From NCBI GenBank assembly GCA_036961345.1, contig JBALVT010000001.1, positions 1-64,000 of the forward strand: a stretch of 64,000 bases of DNA, given 5' to 3'. This DNA comes from JBALVT01 sp036961345. GTDB taxonomy: Bacteria; Pseudomonadota; Gammaproteobacteria; Pseudomonadales; Halieaceae. Below are positions 42,709 to 50,955 of this stretch, piece after piece (position 1 is the stretch's first letter; every line of letters starts with the position of its first letter). The notes under the pieces were generated by a model. It searched no databases. It was not told the DNA's origin and saw only the letters and a list, made by a program, of their open reading frames with translations. Both the position numbers and the translations under genes were made by a program.

Positions 42709-44382
42709 ATGCTGAAGAAAATCCTCGTATCTCTCGTATTATTTGTTCTGGCCGCGGGTGGTTTAGCCTGGGTCAAGCGTGTGGATTTGATGCTTGCCAT
42801 GGTCAAAATGAAGAGTGACGGGGAGTATGTGGTTGCCCCTAATCGCCAGCTCGGCTGGAAGCAGGGGCCGCAAGAGGCCACGTCGGATCCGGCCGAGCGA
42901 CCACCGAATATCATCCTGATAGTGGCAGATGATCTGGGTTTTAATGACATTTCGACCTTCGGCGGCGGTGTTGCCGGCGGCCGTGTACAAACCCCCAATA
43001 TCGATCAGCTTGCCGCAGATGGCGCTATTTATAGCCAGTCCTACGCCGGCAATGCCACCTGTGCACCGTCCCGCGCAATGATAATGACCGGGCGTTACCC
43101 CACGCGCACAGGTTTCGAGTTTACCCCGACACCCTCCGGCATGGGCCCGATGGTAGGTATGATTAGCGATAGTCTGGACAGCGGTTTACCAAAATCTATG
43201 ATGAACGAGGCGGCGAATGAGAGTGAGCTGTCCTATGAAGAGCAGGGCTTGCCCAGCTCCGAGGTCACCATTGCCGAAGTGTTGCGCGACAAGGGTTATT
43301 ACACCGCCCATATTGGCAAGTGGCACCTGGGTAGAAAAGAGGGCTTTGCGCCGATTGACCAGGGTTTCGATGACAGCCTACTGATGGCCAGTGGCCTTTA
43401 TTTGCCAGAAGACGACGCCAATGTCGTCAATGCCAAGCTGGATTTTGACCCTATAGATAATTTCCTGTGGGCCCGGCTAACTTACGCGGCATCTTTCAAT
43501 AACCGCGGTGACGAGCGCTTCGAGCCCGGTGGTTATCTCACAGACTACTGGACGGATGAGTCAATCAAGGTGATCGAGGCCAACAAAAACCGGCCTTTCT
43601 TTCTGTACCTTGCTCACTGGGGTACACATACGCCCCTGCAGGCCACAAAAGAAGACTATGAAGCGGTTGGTGACATTCAGCCGCACCGTTTGCGGGTTTA
43701 CGCGGCAATGATACGCGCGCTCGACCGCAGTGTTGGGCGTATTATGGCAAGCCTTGAAGCGCAGGGCCTGTCCGAGAATACCATTGTGATGTTTACCAGT
43801 GACAATGGTGGCCCGGGTTACATCGGTCTGCCCGAGGTTAACGCGCCATTTCGTGGCTGGAAGATTACCAACTTCGAAGGTGGGCTGCGCGTTCCAATGT
43901 TTGTGAAATGGCCGGCGCAGATTGCAGCCGGATCTCAGGTGCAGACGCCTGTTGCCCATATAGACCTTATGCCGACGCTGGCAAATGCAGCGCAGGCAGC
44001 GATGCCTGAGGGTGTTGCCATCGATGGTTTGGACATTTTGCCGCTACTGAGTGAGACGGGTGCGGCGGCCTGGCAACGCGAAACACTGTTCTGGCAAAGT
44101 GGCTATTACCGGGTGGTGCGCCATGGCGACTGGAAGCTGCAAATCTCCGATCGGCCCAATAAAAACTGGCTGTACAATCTGGCAGTAGATCCTACGGAGC
44201 AGACTAATCTGGCGGCATCCGAACCAGAGAAATTGCGTGAGTTGCAGGCTCTACTGGACGCGCATAAAGCCGCCGCACGAGCGCCACTGTATCCCTATGT
44301 AATTGAGGCCCCGGTGGCGGTTGATAAAACCCGTGCAGAACACGTGGAACCCGGTGATGAATATATTTACTGGCCCAACTAG
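42709..44382 (+). CDS. Arylsulfatase-type sulfatase
   Basis: 557 residues with an N-terminal membrane anchor or signal (about residues 4-22). It is a formylglycine sulfatase. C118-A-P-S-R122 is the modification site, where Cys becomes formylglycine, and the metal-binding D74-D75 (ADDLG) and a later TSDNGG are present. HIGKWHLG is also conserved. It removes sulfate from aryl, sugar or steroid-like esters. No maturase (anaerobic SME or FGE) gene is in the window, so activation must come from elsewhere. It heads a run of six genes on the same strand. Confidence 0.93.
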   Translation: MLKKILVSLVLFVLAAGGLAWVKRVDLMLAMVKMKSDGEYVVAPNRQLGWKQGPQEATSDPAERPPNIILIVADDLGFNDISTFGGGVAGGRVQTPNIDQLAADGAIYSQSYAGNATCAPSRAMIMTGRYPTRTGFEFTPTPSGMGPMVGMISDSLDSGLPKSMMNEAANESELSYEEQGLPSSEVTIAEVLRDKGYYTAHIGKWHLGRKEGFAPIDQGFDDSLLMASGLYLPEDDANVVNAKLDFDPIDNFLWARLTYAASFNNRGDERFEPGGYLTDYWTDESIKVIEANKNRPFFLYLAHWGTHTPLQATKEDYEAVGDIQPHRLRVYAAMIRALDRSVGRIMASLEAQGLSENTIVMFTSDNGGPGYIGLPEVNAPFRGWKITNFEGGLRVPMFVKWPAQIAAGSQVQTPVAHIDLMPTLANAAQAAMPEGVAIDGLDILPLLSETGAAAWQRETLFWQSGYYRVVRHGDWKLQISDRPNKNWLYNLAVDPTEQTNLAASEPEKLRELQALLDAHKAAARAPLYPYVIEAPVAVDKTRAEHVEPGDEYIYWPN

Positions 44383-44408
44383 GCAGGATAGGAAAGGAGT
44401 ACTACGTT

Positions 44409-44591
44409 ATGAATACAGCTACGAAATCACTCGATGAATCGCTGGTATTGCCAGAAGGTGGTGTGTTAAAACGTATCGAACTGCGCGAGCCTTGGGTAGT
44501 GCCGTTGCCTACGCCGACCCGTACTTTTTTCTGGTTTAATCAGGGTATGCGCAGTTTTCAGGGGCTGGTCACACTGCCCGAATCGATCTAA
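44409..44591 (+). CDS. Hypothetical 60-residue protein in the sulfatase operon
   Basis: A strong AAGGAG lies before the ATG, and the gene begins 26 bases after the sulfatase. The product (LREPWVVPLPTPTRTFFWFNQG) has no clear membrane helix or signal. The family is not known. It is probably real because of its ribosome site and place in a tight operon. Confidence 0.6.
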   Translation: MNTATKSLDESLVLPEGGVLKRIELREPWVVPLPTPTRTFFWFNQGMRSFQGLVTLPESI

Positions 44592-44623
44592 CACTTTTTT
44601 ATTCATTATCAGGAGTTAAAAAA

Positions 44624-44914
44624 ATGGCCATTGGAGTCGTAGCAACCCTCACCATTCAGCAAGGTAAAAATGAAGCCTTCGAACAGGCGTTTTTAGCACT
44701 TGCAGAACAGGTGCGTATTAACGAGCCGGGCAACATTTTCTACATACTGCACCGCAGCAAAACAGATCCCCAGGTGTATAAGGTACTGGAGCAGTATCAC
44801 AGCGAAGCCGATCTGGATGCTCACGGCAAAACAACGCATTTTGCGGAGGCGAACAAGGTGCTGGCGCCGCTGGTTGCTGCTGCGCCCGTTGTCGAAGTAC
44901 TTGATACCGTTTAG
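44624..44914 (+). CDS. Antibiotic-biosynthesis-monooxygenase (ABM) domain protein
   Basis: 96-residue dimeric alpha/beta barrel protein of the ABM/putative quinol monooxygenase family. It has a beta strand VVATLTIQQGKN, a helix, then NIFYILHRSKTDPQVYKVLEQYHSEADLDAHGKTTHF with the conserved His. Members oxidise hydroquinone-like aromatics without cofactor or act as small-molecule binding proteins. AGGAG precedes the ATG. The setting between sulfatase and DJ-1/DUF1330 genes suggests quinone or aromatic metabolism. Confidence 0.87.
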   Translation: MAIGVVATLTIQQGKNEAFEQAFLALAEQVRINEPGNIFYILHRSKTDPQVYKVLEQYHSEADLDAHGKTTHFAEANKVLAPLVAAAPVVEVLDTV

Positions 44915-44933
44915 TTTTTTTAGGGTTAAAGTG

Positions 44934-45788
44934 ATGAGAAAGAAGATCCTGGTTGCGCTAGGTGTTTTGGTATTGGTTGCTGGCACATTTGCGCTGGCAT
45001 TACCGACTGTTTTACACAAGGCGGGTCTGCATCCGGAATATAACGGAGTAAAAGTTCAGCTTCCCCCGGGTAAGAAGGCGTTGGTTATTACCACCAGCCA
45101 CGGTGTGCTGGCGCCTCCAGGCGAAACCCAGGGAAAACCGTCCGGGGTGATGGCATCAGAGATGACTCACCCGTATTACAATTTCCTGGATGCCGGCATG
45201 CAGGTAGATGTGGCCAGTATCAAAGGCGGGAAAATCCCCGTTGATCCGCAAACGCTTCAATACATGATTGTTACGCCCGACGACAAGCGCTTCCTGGAGG
45301 ATCCCGCCTTCCAGGCCAAGGTCAACAATTCGCTGCGAATAGATGATGTTGATTTCACCCAATACGACATTATTTTTCTGGCCGGCGGCTGGGGAGCCGC
45401 CTATGACCTGGGCTATTCCACGGTGCTGGCGGAAAAAATATCACAAGCTTACTACGCCGACACGCCCGTTATCGGCGGTGTTTGTCACGGCGTGCTGGGC
45501 CTCATCAACGCCAAAGATCGCGATGGAAACGCTCTCATAGCGGGGCGCCGGATGACTGGCGTTAGCGACAAACAGATAAAGGAGTTGGGCATTGAAATAA
45601 CCCCCCAGCATCCGGAAACTGAATTGAGAAAGGCGGGTGTTATCTATGAAAGCCAAAGTGCATTCCGTGACTTTTTTGCAACCCATGTGGTTGTCGATGA
45701 CGAGCGGCGTTTTGTTACGGGGCAGAACCAAAACTCCGGTCATGAGACTGCGCAAAAAATGATGGCGATTATTGCAGGCAACGAATAG
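44934..45788 (+). CDS. DJ-1/PfpI-family protein with membrane anchor
   Basis: 284 residues with an N-terminal hydrophobic segment (about 4-24) placing it in the membrane or periplasm. The DJ-1/PfpI domain follows. The nucleophile Cys sits in the elbow VCHGVLGL, and a Glu/Asp-rich strand precedes it. It is like the Hsp31 group of glutathione-independent glyoxalases or deglycases, which detoxify methylglyoxal. The export signal is unusual for that group. It sits in the middle of the sulfatase operon, 19 bases after the ABM gene. Confidence 0.83.
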   Translation: MRKKILVALGVLVLVAGTFALALPTVLHKAGLHPEYNGVKVQLPPGKKALVITTSHGVLAPPGETQGKPSGVMASEMTHPYYNFLDAGMQVDVASIKGGKIPVDPQTLQYMIVTPDDKRFLEDPAFQAKVNNSLRIDDVDFTQYDIIFLAGGWGAAYDLGYSTVLAEKISQAYYADTPVIGGVCHGVLGLINAKDRDGNALIAGRRMTGVSDKQIKELGIEITPQHPETELRKAGVIYESQSAFRDFFATHVVVDDERRFVTGQNQNSGHETAQKMMAIIAGNE

Positions 45789-45814
45789 GGCCTAATAGGC
45801 AGGAGGAATTCGGT

Positions 45815-46219
45815 ATGGAATACAGCAATGCGGTTATGCCAAATCAAGAACAGATGGAGGGCTTTTTGGCGCCCGACGACGGCTCGGTCATCTACATGGT
45901 GAATTTGCTGAAGTACAAAGAAAAGGCGGAGTATGCGGACGGCCGGGAAACTGCGCTTAGCGGTCGCGAGGCTTACGCCCTGTATACCGCTGGCGTGGAA
46001 AAATGCCTGGCCGAGGTAGGCGGGGGGGTGGAATTTAAAGGGCATGTAAAAAGGCTAATGCTTGGCAGTGTTGAAGACTTGTGGGACGACGTGGCGATAG
46101 CGCGATACCCAAGTCGCACAGCTATGCTGCAAATGATGCAGCTGCCCCAGATGCAGGAAATTGGCGAGCACCGCGCCGCTGGCCTGGCCGGTCAGCTCAA
46201 TATAGAAACGGTCGAATAA
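45815..46219 (+). CDS. DUF1330-family protein
   Basis: 134-residue small alpha/beta protein of the DUF1330 family, a ferredoxin-like fold related to ABM proteins. The core is VIYMVNLLKYKE followed by a region ending RYPSRTAMLQMM, which fits the family. AGGAGGAA precedes the ATG. Its activity is unknown. Two small dimeric-barrel proteins in one operon (with the ABM gene) suggest action on the same reactive intermediate. Confidence 0.82.
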   Translation: MEYSNAVMPNQEQMEGFLAPDDGSVIYMVNLLKYKEKAEYADGRETALSGREAYALYTAGVEKCLAEVGGGVEFKGHVKRLMLGSVEDLWDDVAIARYPSRTAMLQMMQLPQMQEIGEHRAAGLAGQLNIETVE

Positions 46220-46245
46220 GTGAATCCATAGGAGTAGTGCCGATT

Positions 46246-47289
46246 ATGTCATCACCAGAACGAATCAAGCTGATTGGCGCCACGCCGTCGCCTTACACCC
46301 AGAAGATGTTGGCGTTGCTGCGCTACCGTCACATTCCCTACAATATGATGTGGGGGCAGCCTGAGGAAATACTGTCGGCTATGGGTATAGCAGCACCTAA
46401 GCCAGGCCTTCTTCCTACATTTATACTCGATGATGAAAATGGCGAAGCGCGTGCGGTATGTGATTCAACACCGATAATCCGTAGGCTGGAGAAAATGTAT
46501 CCGGAGCGCTCTGTTTTGCCGGCTGATCCGGCGGTTGCGTTCATCGACTACTTGATCGAGGATTTCGGTGATGAGTGGTGCACCAAATATATGTTCCATT
46601 ACCGTTGGTATCCCCAGGAGGATGCCGACAACGCCGGTACGCAGTTACCCCTGGGCTATGATGTAAGCCTTGCTGCGGCCGATCATAAAACACTAAAAAA
46701 GCATTTTTCTGAGCGCCAGATAAGCCGCCTGTATGTGGTGGGTTCCAACGACACCACCGCGCCAATTATTGATGCGAGTTATCGTCGTTTTTTGACTGCG
46801 ATGGAGAATCACCTGGCGAGTCAGCCTTTTATGCTTGGTTACCGGCCGGGTGCGGGCGATTTTGCCCTGCATGGCCAATTGACCCAGCTGGTGGGTTTTG
46901 ATCCCACCCCACGTGCAATTGCGCATGAGGTGTCTCCGCGTACCGTAGCCTGGGTAGATCGTATGTCCGATTTGAGTGGTCTTGAGCCCGCCAAGGATGG
47001 CTGGAACGTTCTCGAGCAGGCCCCCGATAGCCTGCGCGAAATTCTCAATGAGGTCGGCAGAATGTACGCACCGGCGCTGCTGGCGAATTTGAAAGCTGTG
47101 CAGGCGGGTGAAAAAAACTGGGAGTCTCAAATAGACGGCGGGACCTGGACGCAGCAGACATTCCCCTACCAGGCCAAGTGCCTGAAGTGGATTAACGAGC
47201 AGTATCAGGCGCTGAGTGATTCTGACCGTGCCCGGGTAGACACCGTGCTTGCCGGTACCGGGTGTGAGGCATTGTTGATCGGGGTTTAG
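46246..47289 (+). CDS. Long glutathione S-transferase-like protein (group B)
   Basis: 347 residues. The N-terminal GST domain has IGATPSPYTQKMLALLRYRHIPY, the cis-Pro TFIL region and DSTPIIRRLE. The helical domain carries KYMFHYRWYP and FMLGYRPGAGDFALHG. A C-terminal tail contains YQAKCLKWINEQYQALSD. It resembles the 19328-20431 protein most closely (DSTPII, HFRWF/HYRWY, GTQL). It closes the sulfatase operon. The LysR gene on the opposite strand overlaps its stop by four bases. Confidence 0.84.
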   Translation: MSSPERIKLIGATPSPYTQKMLALLRYRHIPYNMMWGQPEEILSAMGIAAPKPGLLPTFILDDENGEARAVCDSTPIIRRLEKMYPERSVLPADPAVAFIDYLIEDFGDEWCTKYMFHYRWYPQEDADNAGTQLPLGYDVSLAAADHKTLKKHFSERQISRLYVVGSNDTTAPIIDASYRRFLTAMENHLASQPFMLGYRPGAGDFALHGQLTQLVGFDPTPRAIAHEVSPRTVAWVDRMSDLSGLEPAKDGWNVLEQAPDSLREILNEVGRMYAPALLANLKAVQAGEKNWESQIDGGTWTQQTFPYQAKCLKWINEQYQALSDSDRARVDTVLAGTGCEALLIGV

Positions 47290-48185
47290 GCCAATACATC
47301 ACCGGAAAACTCTTCGATCATAAAGTCTATAAAACAGCGTACTTTCTTGGGTAGGTAGCGGCGGTGGGGGTAGATCGCGAACAAACCAAATTCTAGAGTA
47401 CGGTAGCCAGGTAGAATTTCTACCAGGCTACCCTCGGCAAAGGCATCTTCTACGATAAACCTTGGGATCATGCCGATGCCACCGCCTGCTATTGCGATTT
47501 CTTTCACTGCCCTTGGACTATTGGCTGCTACCTTGGAGGTCACTACGATGGAATCGGTTACACCGTCGGGGGAAATGATGGGCCACTGTTTGCCGATGCG
47601 AAAGTTGCTGTCGATAATGCAATTGTGCTCTTCGATATCTTGCGGGCACTGAGGCTGCCCATGCTCTTGAATGTACCGGGGCGAGGCGCACAAGATTAAC
47701 GGTAGAGTTTTGATATGCCGTGCAATTAAATTGGAATCATCCACACCACCGATGCGAATGACCACATCGATACCTTCTTCTAACATATCGATCATACGGT
47801 CTAGCAGTTGTAATTCCACGCGCATGTCGGGATAGCGGGCAAGAAATTTCGGGATTAGCGGGGAAAGTTTCATCTCGCCAAAGGTCACCGGTACGCTGAC
47901 TCGTAACAACCCCCGGGGGCTGGATTGCTCGCCCGTGACGCTGTCGACCAATTCTGCAAATTCTTCCAGTAGCGGTAGCGCGCGTTCATAGTAACTGCGC
48001 CCAGCTTCGGTTAGCGCCAGTCGCCTTGTTGAACGGTTAAACAAACGCACGCCGAGTTTATCTTCAACTTCGCCCACGTATTTGCTTGCCAGCGCTTTAG
48101 ACATCCCCAGGCGTTCACTGGCTGCGGTGAATGACCCGGTTTCGACGACCGCCACAATGGTTTTTAATCCGTCTAATGTATCCAT
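47286..48185 (-). CDS. LysR-family transcriptional regulator
   Basis: 299 residues. The N-terminal winged HTH (SFTAASERLGMSKALASKYVGEVEDKLG, about residues 17-44) is followed by a ligand-binding domain with the usual VTFGEMKLSP and VVIRIGGVDDSNLIARH segments. Members near this type respond to small aromatic or organic acids. No ribosome site is seen; instead a perfect palindrome (48188-48210) ends two bases before the ATG. It probably controls the sulfatase operon convergent to it or the amidohydrolase upstream, or both. Confidence 0.9.
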   Translation of the reverse strand: MDTLDGLKTIVAVVETGSFTAASERLGMSKALASKYVGEVEDKLGVRLFNRSTRRLALTEAGRSYYERALPLLEEFAELVDSVTGEQSSPRGLLRVSVPVTFGEMKLSPLIPKFLARYPDMRVELQLLDRMIDMLEEGIDVVIRIGGVDDSNLIARHIKTLPLILCASPRYIQEHGQPQCPQDIEEHNCIIDSNFRIGKQWPIISPDGVTDSIVVTSKVAANSPRAVKEIAIAGGGIGMIPRFIVEDAFAEGSLVEILPGYRTLEFGLFAIYPHRRYLPKKVRCFIDFMIEEFSGDVLA

Positions 48186-48187
48186 AT

Positions 48188-48210
48188 ATTGTCAATGTAA
48201 CATTGACAAT
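48188..48210. promoter_or_regulatory. Perfect palindrome at the LysR start
   Basis: ATTGTCAATG-TAA-CATTGACAAT has perfect 10-base arms and lies two bases before the start codon, where a ribosome site would normally be. It may be an operator for autoregulation or a hairpin that hides the start. Confidence 0.6.
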
Positions 48211-48237
48211 CATTCAGTGGTAGCGGTTCCTTTCTCT

Positions 48238-49758
48238 TTATCTGGCCGGCGTAGCTAGCACCCGTTTCCCCGGATAACTGCCTTCAATCTGTTTTCCGTG
48301 GCTGATTACCGCTTGCCCATTCACTATGACATGAACAATGCCAGTGGCTTCCTGGTAGGGGTCCTGATAGGTGGCATTGTCGCGAATAGTTTGCGGATCA
48401 AAAATGGTAATGTCCGCATCCATAGATTGCTGGATTCTACCTTTGCGGCGGAAAGCTGGTACATAGTTTTCGAGTCTGCGGGCGGGCAACAGGGTCATTT
48501 TTGAAATAGCGGTATTTAGATCCAGAAGCTGTTGCTCACGTACATAGCGGCCCAGCACTTTGCTGAATGCGCCATTGTGCGGAGCCACTTTTTTCTCGCG
48601 CGTTTCCATCGCCAGTAAATCACTGACAATGATCACGCCGGGTTCTTGCACGGCGCGCTGGGTCCATTCCTCTTTCAGGTAGTGGTGTATGACCTGGCCA
48701 TCGGGATGTTCCCGGTAGTATTCCTCCCACATTTCCTTGTTAAACCTTTCGCCTGTGGCGGCCCATTCAACGTCTTCGTAGGTGATGTTGAAAATGGTTT
48801 GCCAGTCGCGGCCGAAAACGGCAGAGGAGATTAGCGCAGAACCTGCATTGTAAGGCAACACTTCAGTGGTGACGTCTACGCCAGCGTCCCGTGCCGCTGA
48901 AATTTCCTCAAGAAAAAGTTCAAGATTGCTGATGGCGTTGTGAGTGAGATGGCAAATATGGACGGAGGTGCCATGTTCCTTTGCCAGGCCAATGACCTCC
49001 CGTAAGCCCGATGGATCGCCGTCGATACCCCGGCGTATGTGGATGAAAACAGGGGCTCCCCGTTCTGCAGCCACAGTGAATATCATTTGCATTTCAGCGC
49101 TCTGAATAGCATCACTGAAGTAGTCGAGTGCCAGACCTATGCCGAGAGCACCGGCGTCCAGATCGCTCAGCAGCATCTGGCGGAGGGTTTCCAGCTCCTC
49201 CTCGTTTGCCTCTTCTGTCAGTGAGGCGGACAGTGCGGAATTGAAATCCGTAAAAAAATACATCAGCGCAGTTTTCCAGCCCTTGAATCCAACCGGCGTG
49301 GGTGCGCCCAGTCCATCGGACATCTTTAGACCATTTTTTTCAAATACCCGCATCGCGACATGACCGGCCGAGGCGCCATAGTTAATCATCGCCCGGCTGC
49401 TAATTTGTGCACCATACTCCAGCTGTGGGTAAAACCCAGCTTCGAGTTCCAGTGCCGTAGTGACGCCATCAAATGCTTGATAGTACTGACCCAGCGGTGT
49501 TGGAGAATGGGTATGCAGGTCAATAAAGCCCGGAGACACGATCAGGCCCGAGGCATCGATGACTTTATCTGCCTCCAGTGGTAGTAGGGAAATATTGGTG
49601 ATCTTGCCCTCTACAACACCGATATGACGAACTGCGTCAAGGCCCGATTCCGGGTCTATCACCCGGCCATGATTGATCGCGAGTGTGTAGCTTTCGGCCA
49701 ATGCCCAAGGGCTCAGTACCGCTGCCGCGCAACACAGAATTAGTGCAATGATTCTCAT
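48238..49758 (-). CDS. Exported amidohydrolase (N-acyl-D-amino-acid deacylase family)
   Basis: 506 residues with a signal peptide (about residues 1-21, ending ALA). It is an amidohydrolase with the metal HxH in IDLHTHSP, a Glu in LELEAG, the histidines of FIHIRRG and HICHLTH, and an Asp in VSDLL. The family's GAFSKVLGRYVREQ block lies near the end. N-acyl-D-amino-acid deacylases and D-hydantoinases share these features. The signal peptide suggests a periplasmic enzyme. AGGAAG precedes the ATG. It would cleave an amide or lactam from outside. Confidence 0.85.
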   Translation of the reverse strand: MRIIALILCCAAAVLSPWALAESYTLAINHGRVIDPESGLDAVRHIGVVEGKITNISLLPLEADKVIDASGLIVSPGFIDLHTHSPTPLGQYYQAFDGVTTALELEAGFYPQLEYGAQISSRAMINYGASAGHVAMRVFEKNGLKMSDGLGAPTPVGFKGWKTALMYFFTDFNSALSASLTEEANEEELETLRQMLLSDLDAGALGIGLALDYFSDAIQSAEMQMIFTVAAERGAPVFIHIRRGIDGDPSGLREVIGLAKEHGTSVHICHLTHNAISNLELFLEEISAARDAGVDVTTEVLPYNAGSALISSAVFGRDWQTIFNITYEDVEWAATGERFNKEMWEEYYREHPDGQVIHHYLKEEWTQRAVQEPGVIIVSDLLAMETREKKVAPHNGAFSKVLGRYVREQQLLDLNTAISKMTLLPARRLENYVPAFRRKGRIQQSMDADITIFDPQTIRDNATYQDPYQEATGIVHVIVNGQAVISHGKQIEGSYPGKRVLATPAR

Positions 49759-49964
49759 GGAAATCTTCCTCTTCCGGTATTATCTAGACGAAGATAGCAG
49801 ATTGGAAAAGGCAGTGCCCTTACTGACGAGCTATCATAGATGCCTGCAGCCATGTTACTCCGTCCCCCTATGTGATCCGGCAATGAATTAGATTGAATGC
49901 TTGCCGAGATCGCGGTAAGTGCTCATTATCGGTTTATACGCTTAATTTTTCTCAGGGCCTACCC

Positions 49965-50909
49965 ATGAGCACAATCAAGATCGAAGATCTCTCCCACGTA
50001 AAATTTGCAGCTCCGGATCTCAATGAGATGCGGACGTTCCTGGAAGAATTTGGCTTGAGCGCTGCGACAATGTCGGACACACAGTTGTTTATGCGAGGAG
50101 CTGGAGCTGCCCCTTTTGTGCACGCGACTGAACTTGGGGATCCTGGTTTTCGCGCGCTCGGGTTGCGCGCACAGAGCGAGGCTGATCTCAAACACCTCGC
50201 CAGTACATATAGCGCAGAAATTGAAAGCCTTGAAGGCCCGGGCGATGGGTTGGTCGTGCGACTTACGGACCCCGATGGATATGTCATCGAAGTTGTGGCC
50301 AGGCAGAGCCCGGTAGAACCCTTGCCCTCATCGACTCTACCTGCAGTGAATACCGGCTTGGACAAGCTGCGCTTACGGGAAGCCGTTCGAATTGCACCAG
50401 GGCCATCCCAGGTGATGCGTCTCGGGCATGTTGTGCTTGAAGTCAGCGATTTTCGTGCCAGCGAAGCGTGGTACAAGGAGCGTTTCGGCTTCATTACTTC
50501 AGATGAAGTTGAAGTTGCCCCGGATGTGGCAATAGGTGCATTTATGCGCTGCGACAGGGGTAGTGCGCTTGCCGACCACCACACCCTGTTTCTTCTGCAA
50601 AGCCCGGCTACGCCGAAATTTAATCACGCCGCGTTCGAGGTGCTGGACATTAATGACCTGATGCGTGGTCACGACCACCTCAAGGCTGGCGGGCGCACCC
50701 CGGCCTGGGGCATTGGCCGCCACATTTTGGGCAGCCAGGTGTTCGACTACTGGAAGGATCCCTGGGGTCACGAGCTTGAGCATTGGAGTGACGGCGACCT
50801 GTTCACTGCTGCAGACCCGTCCAACAAAGCGAGCCTGGAAGATCTGCTGGCGGTTCAGTGGGGCCAGGTTCACCCGCTAGTTGCACAATCACAGGTGGAT
50901 CAGGAGTGA
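49965..50909 (+). CDS. VOC-family extradiol-dioxygenase-like protein
   Basis: 314 residues with two consecutive vicinal-oxygen-chelate modules (about residues 1-125 and 145-275). Metal ligands are likely the His of LGHVVLEV, the His of FNHAAFEV and the Glu of HELEHW, all in module 2, the arrangement of type I extradiol dioxygenases such as BphC. ATG 49965 marks the domain start; the frame extends upstream. An FAD hydroxylase gene follows, which would produce its catechol substrate. It could instead be a non-dioxygenase VOC protein. Confidence 0.8.
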   Translation: MSTIKIEDLSHVKFAAPDLNEMRTFLEEFGLSAATMSDTQLFMRGAGAAPFVHATELGDPGFRALGLRAQSEADLKHLASTYSAEIESLEGPGDGLVVRLTDPDGYVIEVVARQSPVEPLPSSTLPAVNTGLDKLRLREAVRIAPGPSQVMRLGHVVLEVSDFRASEAWYKERFGFITSDEVEVAPDVAIGAFMRCDRGSALADHHTLFLLQSPATPKFNHAAFEVLDINDLMRGHDHLKAGGRTPAWGIGRHILGSQVFDYWKDPWGHELEHWSDGDLFTAADPSNKASLEDLLAVQWGQVHPLVAQSQVDQE

Positions 50910-50955
50910 GAAAGGACACCTTGTTTCGCCGCAATGCTCAAAAAAGGACAGAACG

